From Pohlia nutans (taxonomy: Eukaryota > Streptophyta > Bryopsida > Bryales > Mniaceae), in the NCBI GenBank assembly GCA_022496805.1, contig CM040100.1, positions 14,537,009 to 14,601,008 of the forward strand: DNA of 64,000 nt, given 5' to 3'. This document shows positions 33,944 to 45,900 of the stretch, piece after piece. Each line of letters begins with the position of its first letter. Within the stretch, counting starts at the first letter, position 1. A program made the translations under genes and the position numbers. Under the pieces are notes generated by a model. That model was not told where the DNA came from, searched no databases, and saw only the letters and a list, made by a program, of their open reading frames with translations.

Positions 33944-36900
33944 GGTCCTAAATTATATCATCTATATTGTTGAGTTCATGAGTTTTATTGTGAAATACAC
34001 ATATTTCAATTATAAGTATTAAATTTCAAATAATAGTTATAAATACAAAATTAATTTTTTCACATGAATTTTACAATAATTGGCTAAAACCATGAGTGTT
34101 ACATTATACTGAGAGATGCAATACATCTCTCATTTAGAGCCTTCTAGATTTCGGTTTAAATATTTTAAAGCTAAAACATGGACATTTCTACAAAAAATAA
34201 TTAGTAAAAGCTTATGTGATTTGATTGTGTTATAAATCTTGCATCTTTAGCCAACTATACTAAAAGATAAAATTAATTTCAAATTTATTGATGTATATTC
34301 TTATGAGATTTGGTTCACCATGCATCGACGAGGTTCTATGTAGAACGTGAAAATTTTGTTTTTGGATCTCCTCCAACTTGTCTTCCAATGAGGGCAACAT
34401 GTTTGACATTACTTGCAACTAATTCATTAACTAAACTAGCATTTTTCCAATTGTACATTCATATCTAGATTCATATAATCAATTTTTCAATTTGGTTTGA
34501 TATAATTGCACAAACTTGTGATACCATTGTACAAAACTTGTGATACAATTTGCACAAAACTTTGAATATAATTGCACGAAAACTTGTCATACAATTGCAC
34601 AATTCATACAAGTGCACAAAAGTTTTGATTCGATTGCACAAATGGTTTTACATAAATGCACAAAATGTTGGATGCAATTGCACAAAGCTTTGCCAAAACT
34701 GCCAGTTTTATAAACTTGCCATTGGTGCATTCTCCTAACAACCGACGATTCTTCTAATTCAAGTTTAAACTGTATAAACTGCAACCCCTATTTTTTACTA
34801 ATTTTTTTTCAGCTTAAATTGAAAATAGTTACAGGCTGAAACCATATATAGTTGCATGTTTAACTTGATCAAAATGTTCAAGCACTTTAAAATTAAAATG
34901 TTCTCACCAAGTCACCAAGAAGGCAATCCCCACTTGAACCCAGTGTGGCATATGACATGGTGGATAGGCTGGGTAATTTTTAAACTACCATAGTACCATA
35001 GTTGGGCCACCAAAAAATAATCCACAAAATTAAAAAACGTATAAAATCGAAAATTTTGAGGACCAAAAAACGAAATTAGAATAAATTATTTTAAGCTGTA
35101 TTTTGCTATTTCTTAAAATTTTGGCCATTTTAATCATCTTTTGCTCAAAATCAAAAATTAAGAAATTCATTTTTTGACAAACGAACCTTATTTAAAAAAT
35201 ATATTAAATATTCGTTTTGTGGAGTGGCAACCCAGCTATAGTACTACGGTATTGAAGTTTATATTTTACTCATGCCATAGAATTATAATCTTTAAGATAG
35301 TGGAGGTATTTAAATCGATCAAAGAAGAGGGTCATTAGAAGACATTTGGAGTCATCAAAAGACCCTTTTAGCACTCCTTGGGCAACACTTGCGGCCTTGA
35401 CTTTCAATATAGGCATGCAGCCAGCGGTGATGTTTATGGTCTGAGAAATTCACAAACATAGCTTTCATTGATTTCGCATTGTACCTTACCATGTGTCTCC
35501 ATGCTGATGTATAAGCACATCGTGGATGATGCTGCCAAGATAGTAAGAGCGACTTGTATGTATAACGATGGTGTACAAACACACAATGTCATGGTGTGGT
35601 GAATACTCTATGTATTTCTTGGAGTGAAGAAAATGTACTCTAATCAACACTATTCCTGCACACTCTAGTCGTTGTCTTTAGCCCAATAATTTCATACAAT
35701 GAAAGCAAAAAGAAATTCCTTTGTAAATGCATCTTTTCCCCGACCATTGAGTACTGATAATCACATTTGAAGTTCATGTCAATGCTCTATACTTCCAATA
35801 AAGGGAATATTTTATTTACAACATCCTTACACATTGTTGCATTGTCTTCCAATATACTTGTATGCATTGCAACCAAGGAGATTGATTGGCCACACTCACG
35901 TAAAATCCAACACATCAAGACTGGTCATCACTATTGGTAACTACTAGACATGTTGAATCACCTTTGTCCTTCATGTTGGCTGCAACAGCCCCTCAGCCCT
36001 TTAGGACCTTCTACATACTTCAAAAGCCTTCTAATTCTATTTGTCCCTTATATGGCCCTCAAATGTTATATATTTTTTATGTTAACAACCTTTCAACCTT
36101 GGGGGATTATTTAACCTCAAGTACATTATATTTGAAACTCCTCTTGGTGAGCTCGTGCATCAAGAACTTCAAGGCATGTAAACATGGTGCCATGATGGTG
36201 CATTGAAATGCAATTAAGATAATTTGGTGCCAACCTCCATACCAACCTAGTATGGATAAAATGACACTAAAATCACTTGTATGCAGCCTTTGATGTCAAA
36301 ATGGCACCAAAATAGTCTCGCCCAACTTTTCTGATGTGGTTCTATAGGGTAAATCCTAAGTTCAATATAAATCCAACCTACCTTGTACTGTACAAAAATA
36401 ATACTGCTTGGATAACCACTATGTATTTAAAACCCTAAACTCCAAATGGATAAGATCAACAAAATCACTGTAAATTTCATTTAGTAAACTTCCGCTTATA
36501 ATTTGTACTTTGGGATGAATCCACAAGTTCTATCATACAAAGATAAATTACTAATTCTTCACTTACACATTATAATACATCATTTTAAGATTCAGATTCA
36601 AGCATTATGCTATCATGCTCTTTTATATCATCAAGTGTTTCAACTAGGATTTTTCTCCAAAAAATAGGCTTTCTTGATTTGATTGTGAAGCTTAGGGTGC
36701 ACTCTTTATTTAGCCTTGGCATCACGTGCGTTCATGACCCCCTTTAAAATATCCCTATATACAATTTTTTAACACTGCAAACAAAAGTATACAAACAAAT
36801 TTCAATCATAAAAAAAGAGAAAATACATGTATACATGATTTTTTTTAAATGATAGAAACCTCCTTCTATTATGTATAATGTCAAATTGTTATTTTTCATT

Positions 36901-37987
36901 TAAAAAGCCGTTGAAGAATTTTTCATCTCTAGGATGTAATTCATACATGTCTGATTGAACATTATAAGTCGTGTTATCTAATGCAATGATTGTTTCTACA
37001 CTTACCATGACATGATCACTAAAATCATTAGTCCACTTTGGCCTACTAGACTTTTCATATTAGCACAAGCCAACATCTATATTTGATGGACAAACCATCA
37101 AATCAATCAGATCCCTATATTCTACCCAACAATTACCAAAATTTCTACTCATTATGTAGACCCTGCCAAAAATCAAGACTTTGTTGAAGCTAACTTACGT
37201 GGCGTGCCTCATTTTATAACTTTTTCAACCTTTGTAGTGTTGATAAAACACACAACACAATCACAACCAAGGCTCAATGTTGTAAGTTCAATGAAAGGAA
37301 CAATAATTTTGGGCTTCTATACAAGATGCCTCTCTTAATCTGGGTTATTATGTCTTTGACCAAATGTTGGTACTGATGCTCAACTAAATGCAGAAGTGCT
37401 AAAATCGAATGAGCTTGAGCCAAATGTGAGCGTCGAAGTTTGCCCAAAAGCTCGTGGCACTTAGGGTTTGTAAGAATATACAAATATAGAAAAGATGCAG
37501 GCGCAATGGCAAGTGTAAATCCTAAACTTTAACATTGATAATAGTATGACTACTCCTGGCCAAATTTCTTCTTCCAGCGCTTTTGCAATACAACCAAATA
37601 CAATTTTTCATCACATATCTTCCATCCAAACTCGATATAAATGAGAACACGAGAGATAAAGAATGACAAGCCGCAACAAAGGCAACTAGCAAGTCGTGAG
37701 AAGAAGTTTCAGAATCAACAACAGAGTTTGGCAACCTCAATTAGATGGCCCATTTTCGTACATATAGCTGGGTTTGACATATAGATATAGGTTTCCAATG
37801 GATTAAATGACATCAACAGCTTTTTTGTTGATATTTCATCTATCTTAGTTTATATGCAGATAAAGTTGTACAGCCCTCCCGTATAAACATATTTCTTCAA
37901 CATCTTTGAAAGGAATATATATATAAAATCTTCGAAATTCTTCGAAATTTCTACTCATTATGTAGACCCTTCGAAATCTTCGAAATT
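33944..37987. other. Gene-free AT-rich region
   Basis: Several short open frames occur, but none has splice context, good codon usage or a recognisable motif. A degenerate minisatellite lies at 34504-34692. Confidence 0.35.
34504..34692 (+). repeat. Degenerate minisatellite, unit about 28-32 bp
   Basis: The words TTGCACAAA(A)CTT and GATACAATTGCACAAA recur seven or eight times with drift. Confidence 0.6.
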
Positions 37988-38186
37988 TTGGGTAGAACAC
38001 TACAACACGAAATGAGGCATAAAAATTTCACAAATCATCCCCTTTCTAATCGGATCTCACATGCACAAAGCTAACTTCCCATAAAAGTTTCAGTAAAAAA
38101 TCCACATTGCAAAAAGTGCATGATGGATGAGAAATCGGAGTTCAAATGCTTACATCATGCAAAATATGCATGGTTGGGCGGAGGGG
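37988..38186 (+). mobile_element. Family B TTAA-type repeat, right-end fragment (B2)
   Basis: It matches the last third of B1 and B3 (CACTACAACACGAAATGAGG, CAAATCATCCCC, TTCCCATAAAA, GATGGATGAGAAA) and ends GGAGGGG next to TTAA (38187-38190). Confidence 0.55.
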
Positions 38187-38262
38187 TTAATGAATAGTAT
38201 GTTGTAATCACGTTTTTTTTTAAAATAGAAAATTATTTACAAACTTTGTAGTCTCAAAACCT

Positions 38263-38325
38263 AAATAACTAACCTAACCTAACTAACCTAACTAACATAA
38301 CTAATAAACATAAATAACTAACCAA
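38263..38325. repeat. (CTAAC)n-like simple repeat
   Basis: Imperfect CTAAC and CTAA units; too irregular to be a telomeric tract. Confidence 0.6.
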
Positions 38326-38959
38326 ACATTCAAAATCTCAAAGAAAGTAAAAATTAGAGCATTCTACTTGATAATGCTAATTATTTCTTCCAATTTTCAT
38401 TCTTTAATATAAAAATATGTTCTTTTATATATTTTTTTGTTATTTATACTTCTTGAAATAATTAGTTTCCAAATAATAACATTTTAATTAAGTTTTTATT
38501 TTTGACAATCATATTCAGTGCAATATTTTTTCAGATTTAAAAAAAAATCACTTTTCATTCTTTAATACAGATGTTTGTAAACAAAAAATGGTTAGTATAA
38601 GATTAGTGCAAGATTTTAAACATATGATTTACCTTTTGATTTTACAAATTTATAGCGAGATTATCATTAATCGATAAAAAAAGATTAAAGCTTAAGCTTA
38701 TATTTTGGTTATAGCTTTTTTATAATTTGTACAGCATGCTTTGAAATGAAATTAATGTTGGATGGGATAGTTTTAATTTTTTTCACAATTATTTAAGTTC
38801 AAAAAACTTCTTCAACTTCAAAAAAATTCTTGAACTTCAATTTTTGTGTAATTTTTTATTTTTTGTGTAACCTCATGACCATTTGTATGTATAAGGTTGC
38901 ATACTAGTATAAGGGGCATAATAATATCACTATTAATACTTGTCAATTTTATTAGAGCA

Positions 38960-40687
38960 ATGAAAATGTTTGATGAAATGACTTCTACATATATGGAACC
39001 TATGGGACAACAAGGCCTTCAAGGCCTCAATAGACCTAGGAATTCATGGAACCAAAGAGTTTCCTCACTTACACAACCACTAACTCAAGTTGCTCTTGAC
39101 AATCCTAATTCCAACCTTAACCTTCAAACTTATAGCTCTCAATCTGCGTTTCGTTAAAATAATATATTTGATGTTAGTGATAGTGAAAAGCAAGACATTA
39201 AACTTGCATTCACACTTTTCGACTCGCGAAAAGTTGGTAGACTTTCCTACAGAGAATTAAAGGTGATTAAAACTATGACAATCTTGTGCTATGTCATTTG
39301 CACAAACATTGACTAAATATTTTGTGTGTCAACTATATATTATGGATATATGGAGAATTTCTAACAAACATCTAGGTGATATAGGCAGGAATGAAAGCGT
39401 TGGGATGCAGCGCGAAGAAGGCTGAGGTGCTAAAACTAATGCATCAATTTTCGAAGGAAGATAATAATGAAATTGGCGAAGATGAGTTTATGCAAATTAG
39501 TATGTGACTAAATAAAGATCCTTGTGATAAAACTAATTCATATTATCAAATTTTTATAGCATGAATTGTACAATTATATGTTCAAAATCATGCAATTTCA
39601 TTTATACAATTTTCACTTTGACGGTGTTCAAGTTGTTCAAATTTTTTTAAAATAATATTTAAAAACACTACAATGAATATTCAAGAACGATATAAAGATT
39701 CTACTATAGTTAGCAATTTGAAATTTTTTTTTTGATTTTGAATTTTTTTTCTTTAATGAAAGTGATCAGGAAGTACAAAAACAAGAATCTACAACTGGAT
39801 GTTGGTAAAATCTTTGCGGTCTATGATGTAGAAGGAAAAGGCAAAATATCGGTAAACTATTTTTAGATTATTTAATCTTTGTGATTATTAAGAAGAAAAT
39901 TTAGTTGTTTCATAAGGTTCTTTAGCCCTTGCTAGGCCCAGTTCACTCTTTTGCTCTCACTGCATGCAAGGTAAAAAATTCAAAACATGTGATTCTTGAG
40001 GCAAGGCTATTGTGGACTTCCAACTCTCCACCATCATTCTTTAACTAAAGAATTACGTGACAAGGTTTCTTGTGCAAGGATCCTTACATGGGAATAAGAA
40101 TCCTCATGTAAATAACCTTATGTTCAACTGTGACTAGTGTTTACGCATTTAGATCCATGCAAATGTTAAAAAATTAACAAAACATTCATAACAATTTGTA
40201 CAATGTTTCTTCATAAAATCAATTTATTTTTAAAATAATATATATTTTTGATTTTTAAAGTTGAATTATTATTTGAAAATTGGCAACTATGTGCAGATGA
40301 AGAACTTAAGGAAAGTAGCCAAGAACCTTGGTAGGACATTAACAAATGAACAACTTGAGGCTATGATCACTATTTGTAAATTCTCTAATGCCTAAGTTCT
40401 TGAACCAAAAACATAAAATGTACTTTAAATATAATTAAAAATATAGATTTTTCTTTAAAATATATTTATTATTCAATAACACTTTCTTTTAATTAAATAG
40501 TACCTAAACTTTTTAAATTATATATACATTCATCAAAACACTTCAAAATTTATTAACGAAGAATTACTTTGGAACATATAATTAAATACTAATAAATATA
40601 AATAAATAAATAATATGTATACTTAATGAATATACTAAAATACTAATATATATTGATATGCAGTTGACAAGGATGAAGATGGTGAAG
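38960..40687 (+). pseudogene. Centrin-like EF-hand gene, probably decayed
   Basis: Five exons can be followed: 38960-39262, 39385-39499, 39763-39851, 40297-40375 and 40664-40687, all with matching phases. The reading resembles centrin: KQDIKLAFTLFDS..LSYREL, GMKALGCSAKKAEVLKLM, KIFAVYDVEGKGKIS, MKNLRKVAKNLGRTLTNEQL and DKDEDGE. Centrins are calcium-binding proteins of centrioles and basal bodies. The first three EF loops have lost several calcium ligands. An in-frame TAA (39155-39157) separates the N-terminal segment from the first EF hand, and no exon that finishes the fourth EF hand was found before 42 kb. A lineage-specific divergent gene with a wrong first-exon model is the alternative. 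Confidence 0.6.
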
Positions 40688-41416
40688 GTATGCACTTCAA
40701 CTTCTAAAATTTTAATGCCTACTAGTTTTGCAAATAATCAACATGGAATTTAATTCCATGTTGCATGTTTCTATATATATCTTACACAATCTACACTCAA
40801 ACCTCTTCCATATGACCTCTAAGACAACATTCTATTATGTCCTACACACTTGATAAACTGTAGTATAATTGATAGCATACATTCAAACAAAATCATAGTC
40901 ATCTTTTTGGGACCCATGTATTCAGAATTGAGACTACTTGCTACATATTCAAAACATATTCAAGTGCCAAAAACACTTTTTGAAACCACAACTAGAATAA
41001 TGACCACTTGTCACGTATTCAAGTTAATTCATTATCATTTTTTAAAGGCTTCCAACAGTCAGATCAAAGATGTCAAGATGTATATAACATTGATTAGGCA
41101 ATAAGCATCCAATAAGCATCCAATAAACCAAAGGGAGGCAAAATATTTTGCTCATTCTTAGAGCTTAATATTTGCAAGTTCAACACAACTAAAACAATGT
41201 ATGCGTGTGTTTATTGACAATTCATATGAAAGATTCTCATAAGGTACACAACCCATGACTAACTCTTCAACAATTCCGCCAATCCGTCCTCATGTACCAG
41301 CAATATACATTCGTGTTCTAGAATGTATGCCACCACTACACAAGAGTGGAATTGAGTGTTGGGGGTATGTCCACACTATTTTTCTTTTGCAACTCAAAAT
41401 CCCAAGACACCCCTAA
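40688..41416. other. Gene-free AT-rich stretch
   Basis: I looked for the missing last centrin exon here and did not see one. No repeat ends are recognised. Confidence 0.3.
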
Positions 41417-41418
41417 TA

Positions 41419-41694
41419 CCGTACCAGGAAGGCAGGGTCGGCAGAAAAGAATTCCCCAAAAAAATGCCGAAAAAATAAATAAATTTATCAAGTATTTTGT
41501 CGAAATCAACAAAAATGAAGTCAACAAAAATCGTAGACAAAAAACAAAAGAAAACGTTTAGCCGCTAGTAAAATTCAGTGTTAGTTATTAATAGCCGAAT
41601 TTTTAATAATTGTTTTTGAAAGTGCCGACCTCCACTTTTTGAACTTTTATTAATTATTCGACACAAAAGTGCCAACCCTGCCTTCCTGGTACGG
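41419..41694. mobile_element. TA-flanked MITE with 24-bp inverted ends
   Basis: The ends CCGTACCAGGAAGGCAGGGT and ACCCTGCCTTCCTGGTACGG are exact inverted complements, with a TA on each side (41417-41418 and 41695-41696). The 276-bp body is AT-rich with no coding capacity. The TA target and long ends suggest a Tc1/mariner-type MITE, unrelated in sequence to the transposon at 31433. Confidence 0.75.
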
Positions 41695-41696
41695 TA

Positions 41697-41943
41697 GACC
41701 AAGAAGCTTGAATTGGAGCCATGTTTTGTTTTTTTTTAAAACAATTTTAAGTAGGTTCTATGTAAACTTTCTTTTGTTCAAATTTATTGATTTTTCTTTT
41801 GTTCAAATTTATTGATTTTTTGACCAACATAAGCAATGCTGGTTCCAGCGATATAAAACTGGGTCCCATATAAATGATACTCTTCACAAAATCATCAATT
41901 GAATTTGTCATTTTAAAATCATGAATCATTGGTCCTTCAGGGG
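41697..41943 (-). mobile_element. Family C MITE, inverted copy (C4)
   Basis: In reverse orientation it carries CATGATTTTAAAATGACAAA, the GTATCGCTGG-like middle and, at the other end, GACCAAGAAGCTTGAATTGG. The end at 41943 reads CCTTCAGGGG followed by TTGA, a one-base variant of TTAA. Confidence 0.6.
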
Positions 41944-42169
41944 TTGAGAATGATAATTCCTAAATCCAATTTTTTTTGCCTGATTAATATTTTGCCTGAT
42001 TGAGAATGACACAACTGATTAATAATTTCCTCTTTGCGTTGGTGAATGTGTGCAGTCAACCAGGTGGAATTTTTTGAAATAATGAAAAGAATGCATGTTG
42101 GAGTGACAACCGACTGATGACTACATTTTTGTTTTGTCAGCCGCAACCAATAAAGTGATTCACAGAGCA

Positions 42170-42243
42170 CAAGGTATGTGCACCCAGAATTGCGAGCTAA
42201 AAACATTCATTTCAGGGGGCAATTCTGGGTGCACATAACCTTA
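42170..42243. repeat. Perfect 21-bp hairpin
   Basis: TATGTGCACCCAGAATTGC at about 42175-42193 is repeated as its exact complement at about 42219-42237, with about 25 bases between. The flanks (AAGG and CCTT) extend the symmetry. It may be a minimal fold-back transposon or a hairpin RNA source. Confidence 0.7.
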
Positions 42244-42321
42244 CCAGTATGATTATATAAAGGATTGCAAATCTTAAGTAGTGAACTTAATGTACTGCAT
42301 TCAAATTACTGTCTTAGAATA

Positions 42322-42403
42322 CTCCCTCTGTTCCAAAATAAAAAGCCCATGGAAACATTGCTTCCAGTTCTGAAACGTGCCTTTCATTTCGGAACAGGGG
42401 GAG
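42322..42403. mobile_element. 82-bp Stowaway-like MITE
   Basis: The ends CTCCCTCTGTTCCAAAAT and ATTTCGGAACAGGGGGAG are inverted, with TA on each side (42320-42321 and 42404-42405). The CTCCCTC-GTTCC terminus is the classic Stowaway type. A related left end (CTCCCTCTGTCCCAAAAC) lies at about 11730 without a clear partner. Confidence 0.7.
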
Positions 42404-42973
42404 TAAAAGTGTTCCAGCAGCTAAAAAGACAGCATAATCTTTTGTACTCAAGAACGTAGGCACAGCGAAAAGGATGTTTACATAGTATAGATGATAGGAG
42501 CACACAACAATCCACTCTAATTGAACTTTGAAAAACACCAACATTATCTGAATTCTTGGACCAAATGGGTGAATTGAACCAAATTGGTCTATTTGGGCAC
42601 AAATGAGGAATCTCGCACCTAACAGACGAGCCTCATGAGAGCACAAGAGGAGACTTCTATTGGTCATGCAGGGGTGGTGATAAAAAGTATAACAATAAAC
42701 TACCCCTCTACAGCATTGTGACCAAACAATCCTCTGAACTACCCCTCTACCTGAATGGTTAGGGAAATCTCAGAGCTATGGCTGAAATGTTTCCATTGAG
42801 AAGAATATGCCCACCTTGCTTTGATGTTCTCTGAAAGCCCAAGCTCCTGTATGGCGTGTGCAATTCATACATAAAATCACGCTCTCAACAATGATGCCTG
42901 GCTTGTCAAGGGCTGCTTGGAATTCTCAAACTGAGAGATGAAACCATCTTAAGCTTGTGACAAGATGTCTCGC
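42404..42973. other. Probable 3' UTR and spacer of the ARID-HMG gene
   Basis: No exon is supported. The minus-strand ARID-HMG gene stops at 42974, so part of this should be its 3' UTR. Confidence 0.35.
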
Positions 42974-45900
42974 CTACCAAGGATGTTGGTTCATGTGAGG
43001 TTCACATTCAGGCTGTTGTGTCTCGATGTCAAAGTCCATGGTAGCAAGCAGGTTCACACTCCCATTCGGTGCCGCCTCACTGATAGTGTAGGGAATACCA
43101 TCATCAACATCAAGCAGATTGTTGTTGTTATTCTCACTAGGTGCAACAGCAGGAACACTAGTGTTATAGGCAATGTTACCCTCCACAGCAGCAACAGGGT
43201 GGTAACTCCCATTTGTGGCAGCATCATGTGTGATAGGCTCCCCTGTGTCATCTGATGCAGCAGGAAAATGGTGGTTTCCAACAGGGGCATCATCAGTGGT
43301 GGCAATATCATCAACAACATCATCAACAGAAACATCAACAGCATTATTAACACCAACATCAACAGCAACATCAATAGCAGCATCAACAACAGCCTCCTTC
43401 AACTTTTCCTTTGCGTCTTCGACTTTGTCCTGCTCCGCTGCCAACTCCGTCGGGATGGTTCCATTCTGGGATTTCAGTAACTCCAGATACTTGCGTATCT
43501 CGATCTTGTATCTCTCTTTGTCTTGCACACCTCGATCTTGATAAGGCTGCACACTCATAGTACATACATACCGACCATTACAATCACAACCAAAACTCAT
43601 TACTGACATGCACAACTTAACCCCTAAAGGACCAAGAATTCATGGTTTTAAAATGTCAAATTCAATTGATCGTATTGTGAAGAATATAATTTAGATGAGA
43701 CCAAATTTTATATCACCAGAATCAATGAAGAACATTGCATTTGTTGGTGGAAAAATAAATGAAGGTGAACGACAAGAAGTCCACATAGGACCTACTCAAA
43801 ACTGCTAAAAAAAAACATGAGGCCCAGTTTGGGCTTCTTGGTTCTTGGTTCTTGGTTAATATGAATAACCAGACATAAGCTACAGGATACTAAAACCGTG
43901 AAGGCCTGATCACATCTGACCCTTGTTACCAAGAGCAACTCATCTCTTCCAATACACTTAGTTGGCTTTCTTAGCAAGCAGTGTAAGCATGACTTGGCTC
44001 ATCTTTGAATGGAAACGGGGTGCTTACTGTCACTTATGGTGGTCTGCAGGCTCCCACTTTGAATGATTGCAAAAGAAATTCGATTTGAAAATCAATTTGA
44101 TCTCAAGAGAGTTTGGCTCTCTTGAAGGACAGATTAAAGAGTATACTCACCGTTTTCTCCTCTTCTGTGAGTTTGTTCCAGGCATCGCGAATCATCCTGC
44201 TCAGCTCTTTGTCTTTTTCAGGATGCAAGAGTTTAAGCCTGGCACGCTGTTCAGCAAAGAAAAAATTGTAGCCTGTGCGATTGGGACGGGGTGCATTGGG
44301 ATCCTTCTTGGGCATGTCATCAGCACGTCTGCGTTTCCGCTTGATTCCTCGCAGGCTCGGCTCGTCCCGAATCAGAAGAGGCTCGGCACCCAAGGTTGTC
44401 TCGTAATTCGGGATAGTGGCATGTTGGGGAGCCCTCTGCATGGGTGGCACATGATAAATCACCCCTCGCATTTTCTCGGTGCCTAATGTGACTGAAACCA
44501 GGTATCCATGCTCGAATTTCCCTTCAATAGTGCTGCGCACTGTGAGCCCCACTGACAAAGCCGGATCCATAGCTGCAAAGTCATACCAGCACAGACGCGT
44601 GTGGGTTAATGAACATCAAAAACGCACCCTTCCCCAGCTTCTACAACTGACTATTCAACCCCTAAAGGACCAAGGATTCATGGTTTTACAATGACAAATT
44701 CGATCGATCATATTGTGAAAAATATAATCTAAGCGGGACGAAATTTTATATCAGTGGAATCCGTGAAGAACATTGCATGCGTTGGTCAAAAAAAAAAACC
44801 CCTAAAGGACCAAGAAGCCCAAGTTGGGCCTCATGTTTTTTTTAGCAACACGTATGGAGCTCTATATGAAGTTCGTTTAGTTCCGATTTTAAGTCCTATA
44901 TCAGCGCACTAGATTCAGTCAAAATTACAATCACTTGAACATGGATGGGATCAGGACGAGGAGTTGTAATATCAAGATGTCCAACTGAGACTACAAAAAC
45001 CATTAGATTGACAAAGTTTTTAATGCTAAGTTAATAGGCATTAGATTCGTATAATTCATACAACGTTAATGTTGAGTTAATGTTAGTGTAATGAGAATGG
45101 TGTTAACTTAGTGTCATTGGGATGTTATACTGGTAAGTGTTAAGTTAACGTTAAGACAACATTAACTTGGCATTAATTAACATTACCTTGATATATATTA
45201 ATGTTCTATTTAACTTAACATGAACTTACCATTAATAATTTTGTGAATCTAATAGAGGATCTTTTAAGAATTAAAACGGGCCAAAAGCTAAGCACGTGAA
45301 AAAGAAAGAAAATGATCAGAGAAATTTAAACCTGGTATTGCTTGAATAGGGAGTATCTTCCTCTTTCTGGTTCTCTTAAAGCTCGGTTGACCCTCTGTCG
45401 GTGTGAACGCTATTCCCACTGCTGAATCGCTCCTCTTGACACCCAGGGGGCTTGGCCCAGGCATTGATACTGCCAATTTAAAATAATCAAATCAAGTGTG
45501 AGACGTATTCACCACAAAGTTCTCTACACAAGCCATTTTCATATTGGTCTTAATCATAGGAAATAACCGAGAGCTTGTATTGCCTATGAACCTGACAAGT
45601 GAGCCAGTCACAAGAGAGATATGAAGACATACTAGGAGGCGGAATCAAAGGGCCCGTCTTCCCATGTAAATAGGCTTGTTCGAAGTAGTACAACAGTCCG
45701 ACGTAATACTTGCGTAAAATGTAGGAAGCACTGGTGGTGGTTTCAGCAAACTTGAAACAGTTCGTGACCTCCTTCCATTTCCTGTCTTTAATAACCTGAT
45801 CCAACGAGACATTAATTTCTCCACCTCTTAGCACTCCTGCACATCTTTTTATTCATAAAATTCTCTCATGATAGGAGCATCTACACAGGAAAAACATCTT

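Noticed and set aside
34504..34692. Possible CRISPR-like or regulatory repeat array
   Set aside because: Units and spacers are both degenerate and the genome is a plant; it is an ordinary minisatellite.
38263..38325. Possible interstitial telomere repeat (CTAAC-like)
   Set aside because: Units are irregular and do not fit the plant TTTAGGG repeat.
43054..43541. Frames of Leu/Met or Thr/Ser repeats over the last ARID-HMG exon
   Set aside because: Other-frame readings of the Asp/Val/Ala-coding trinucleotide-rich exon.
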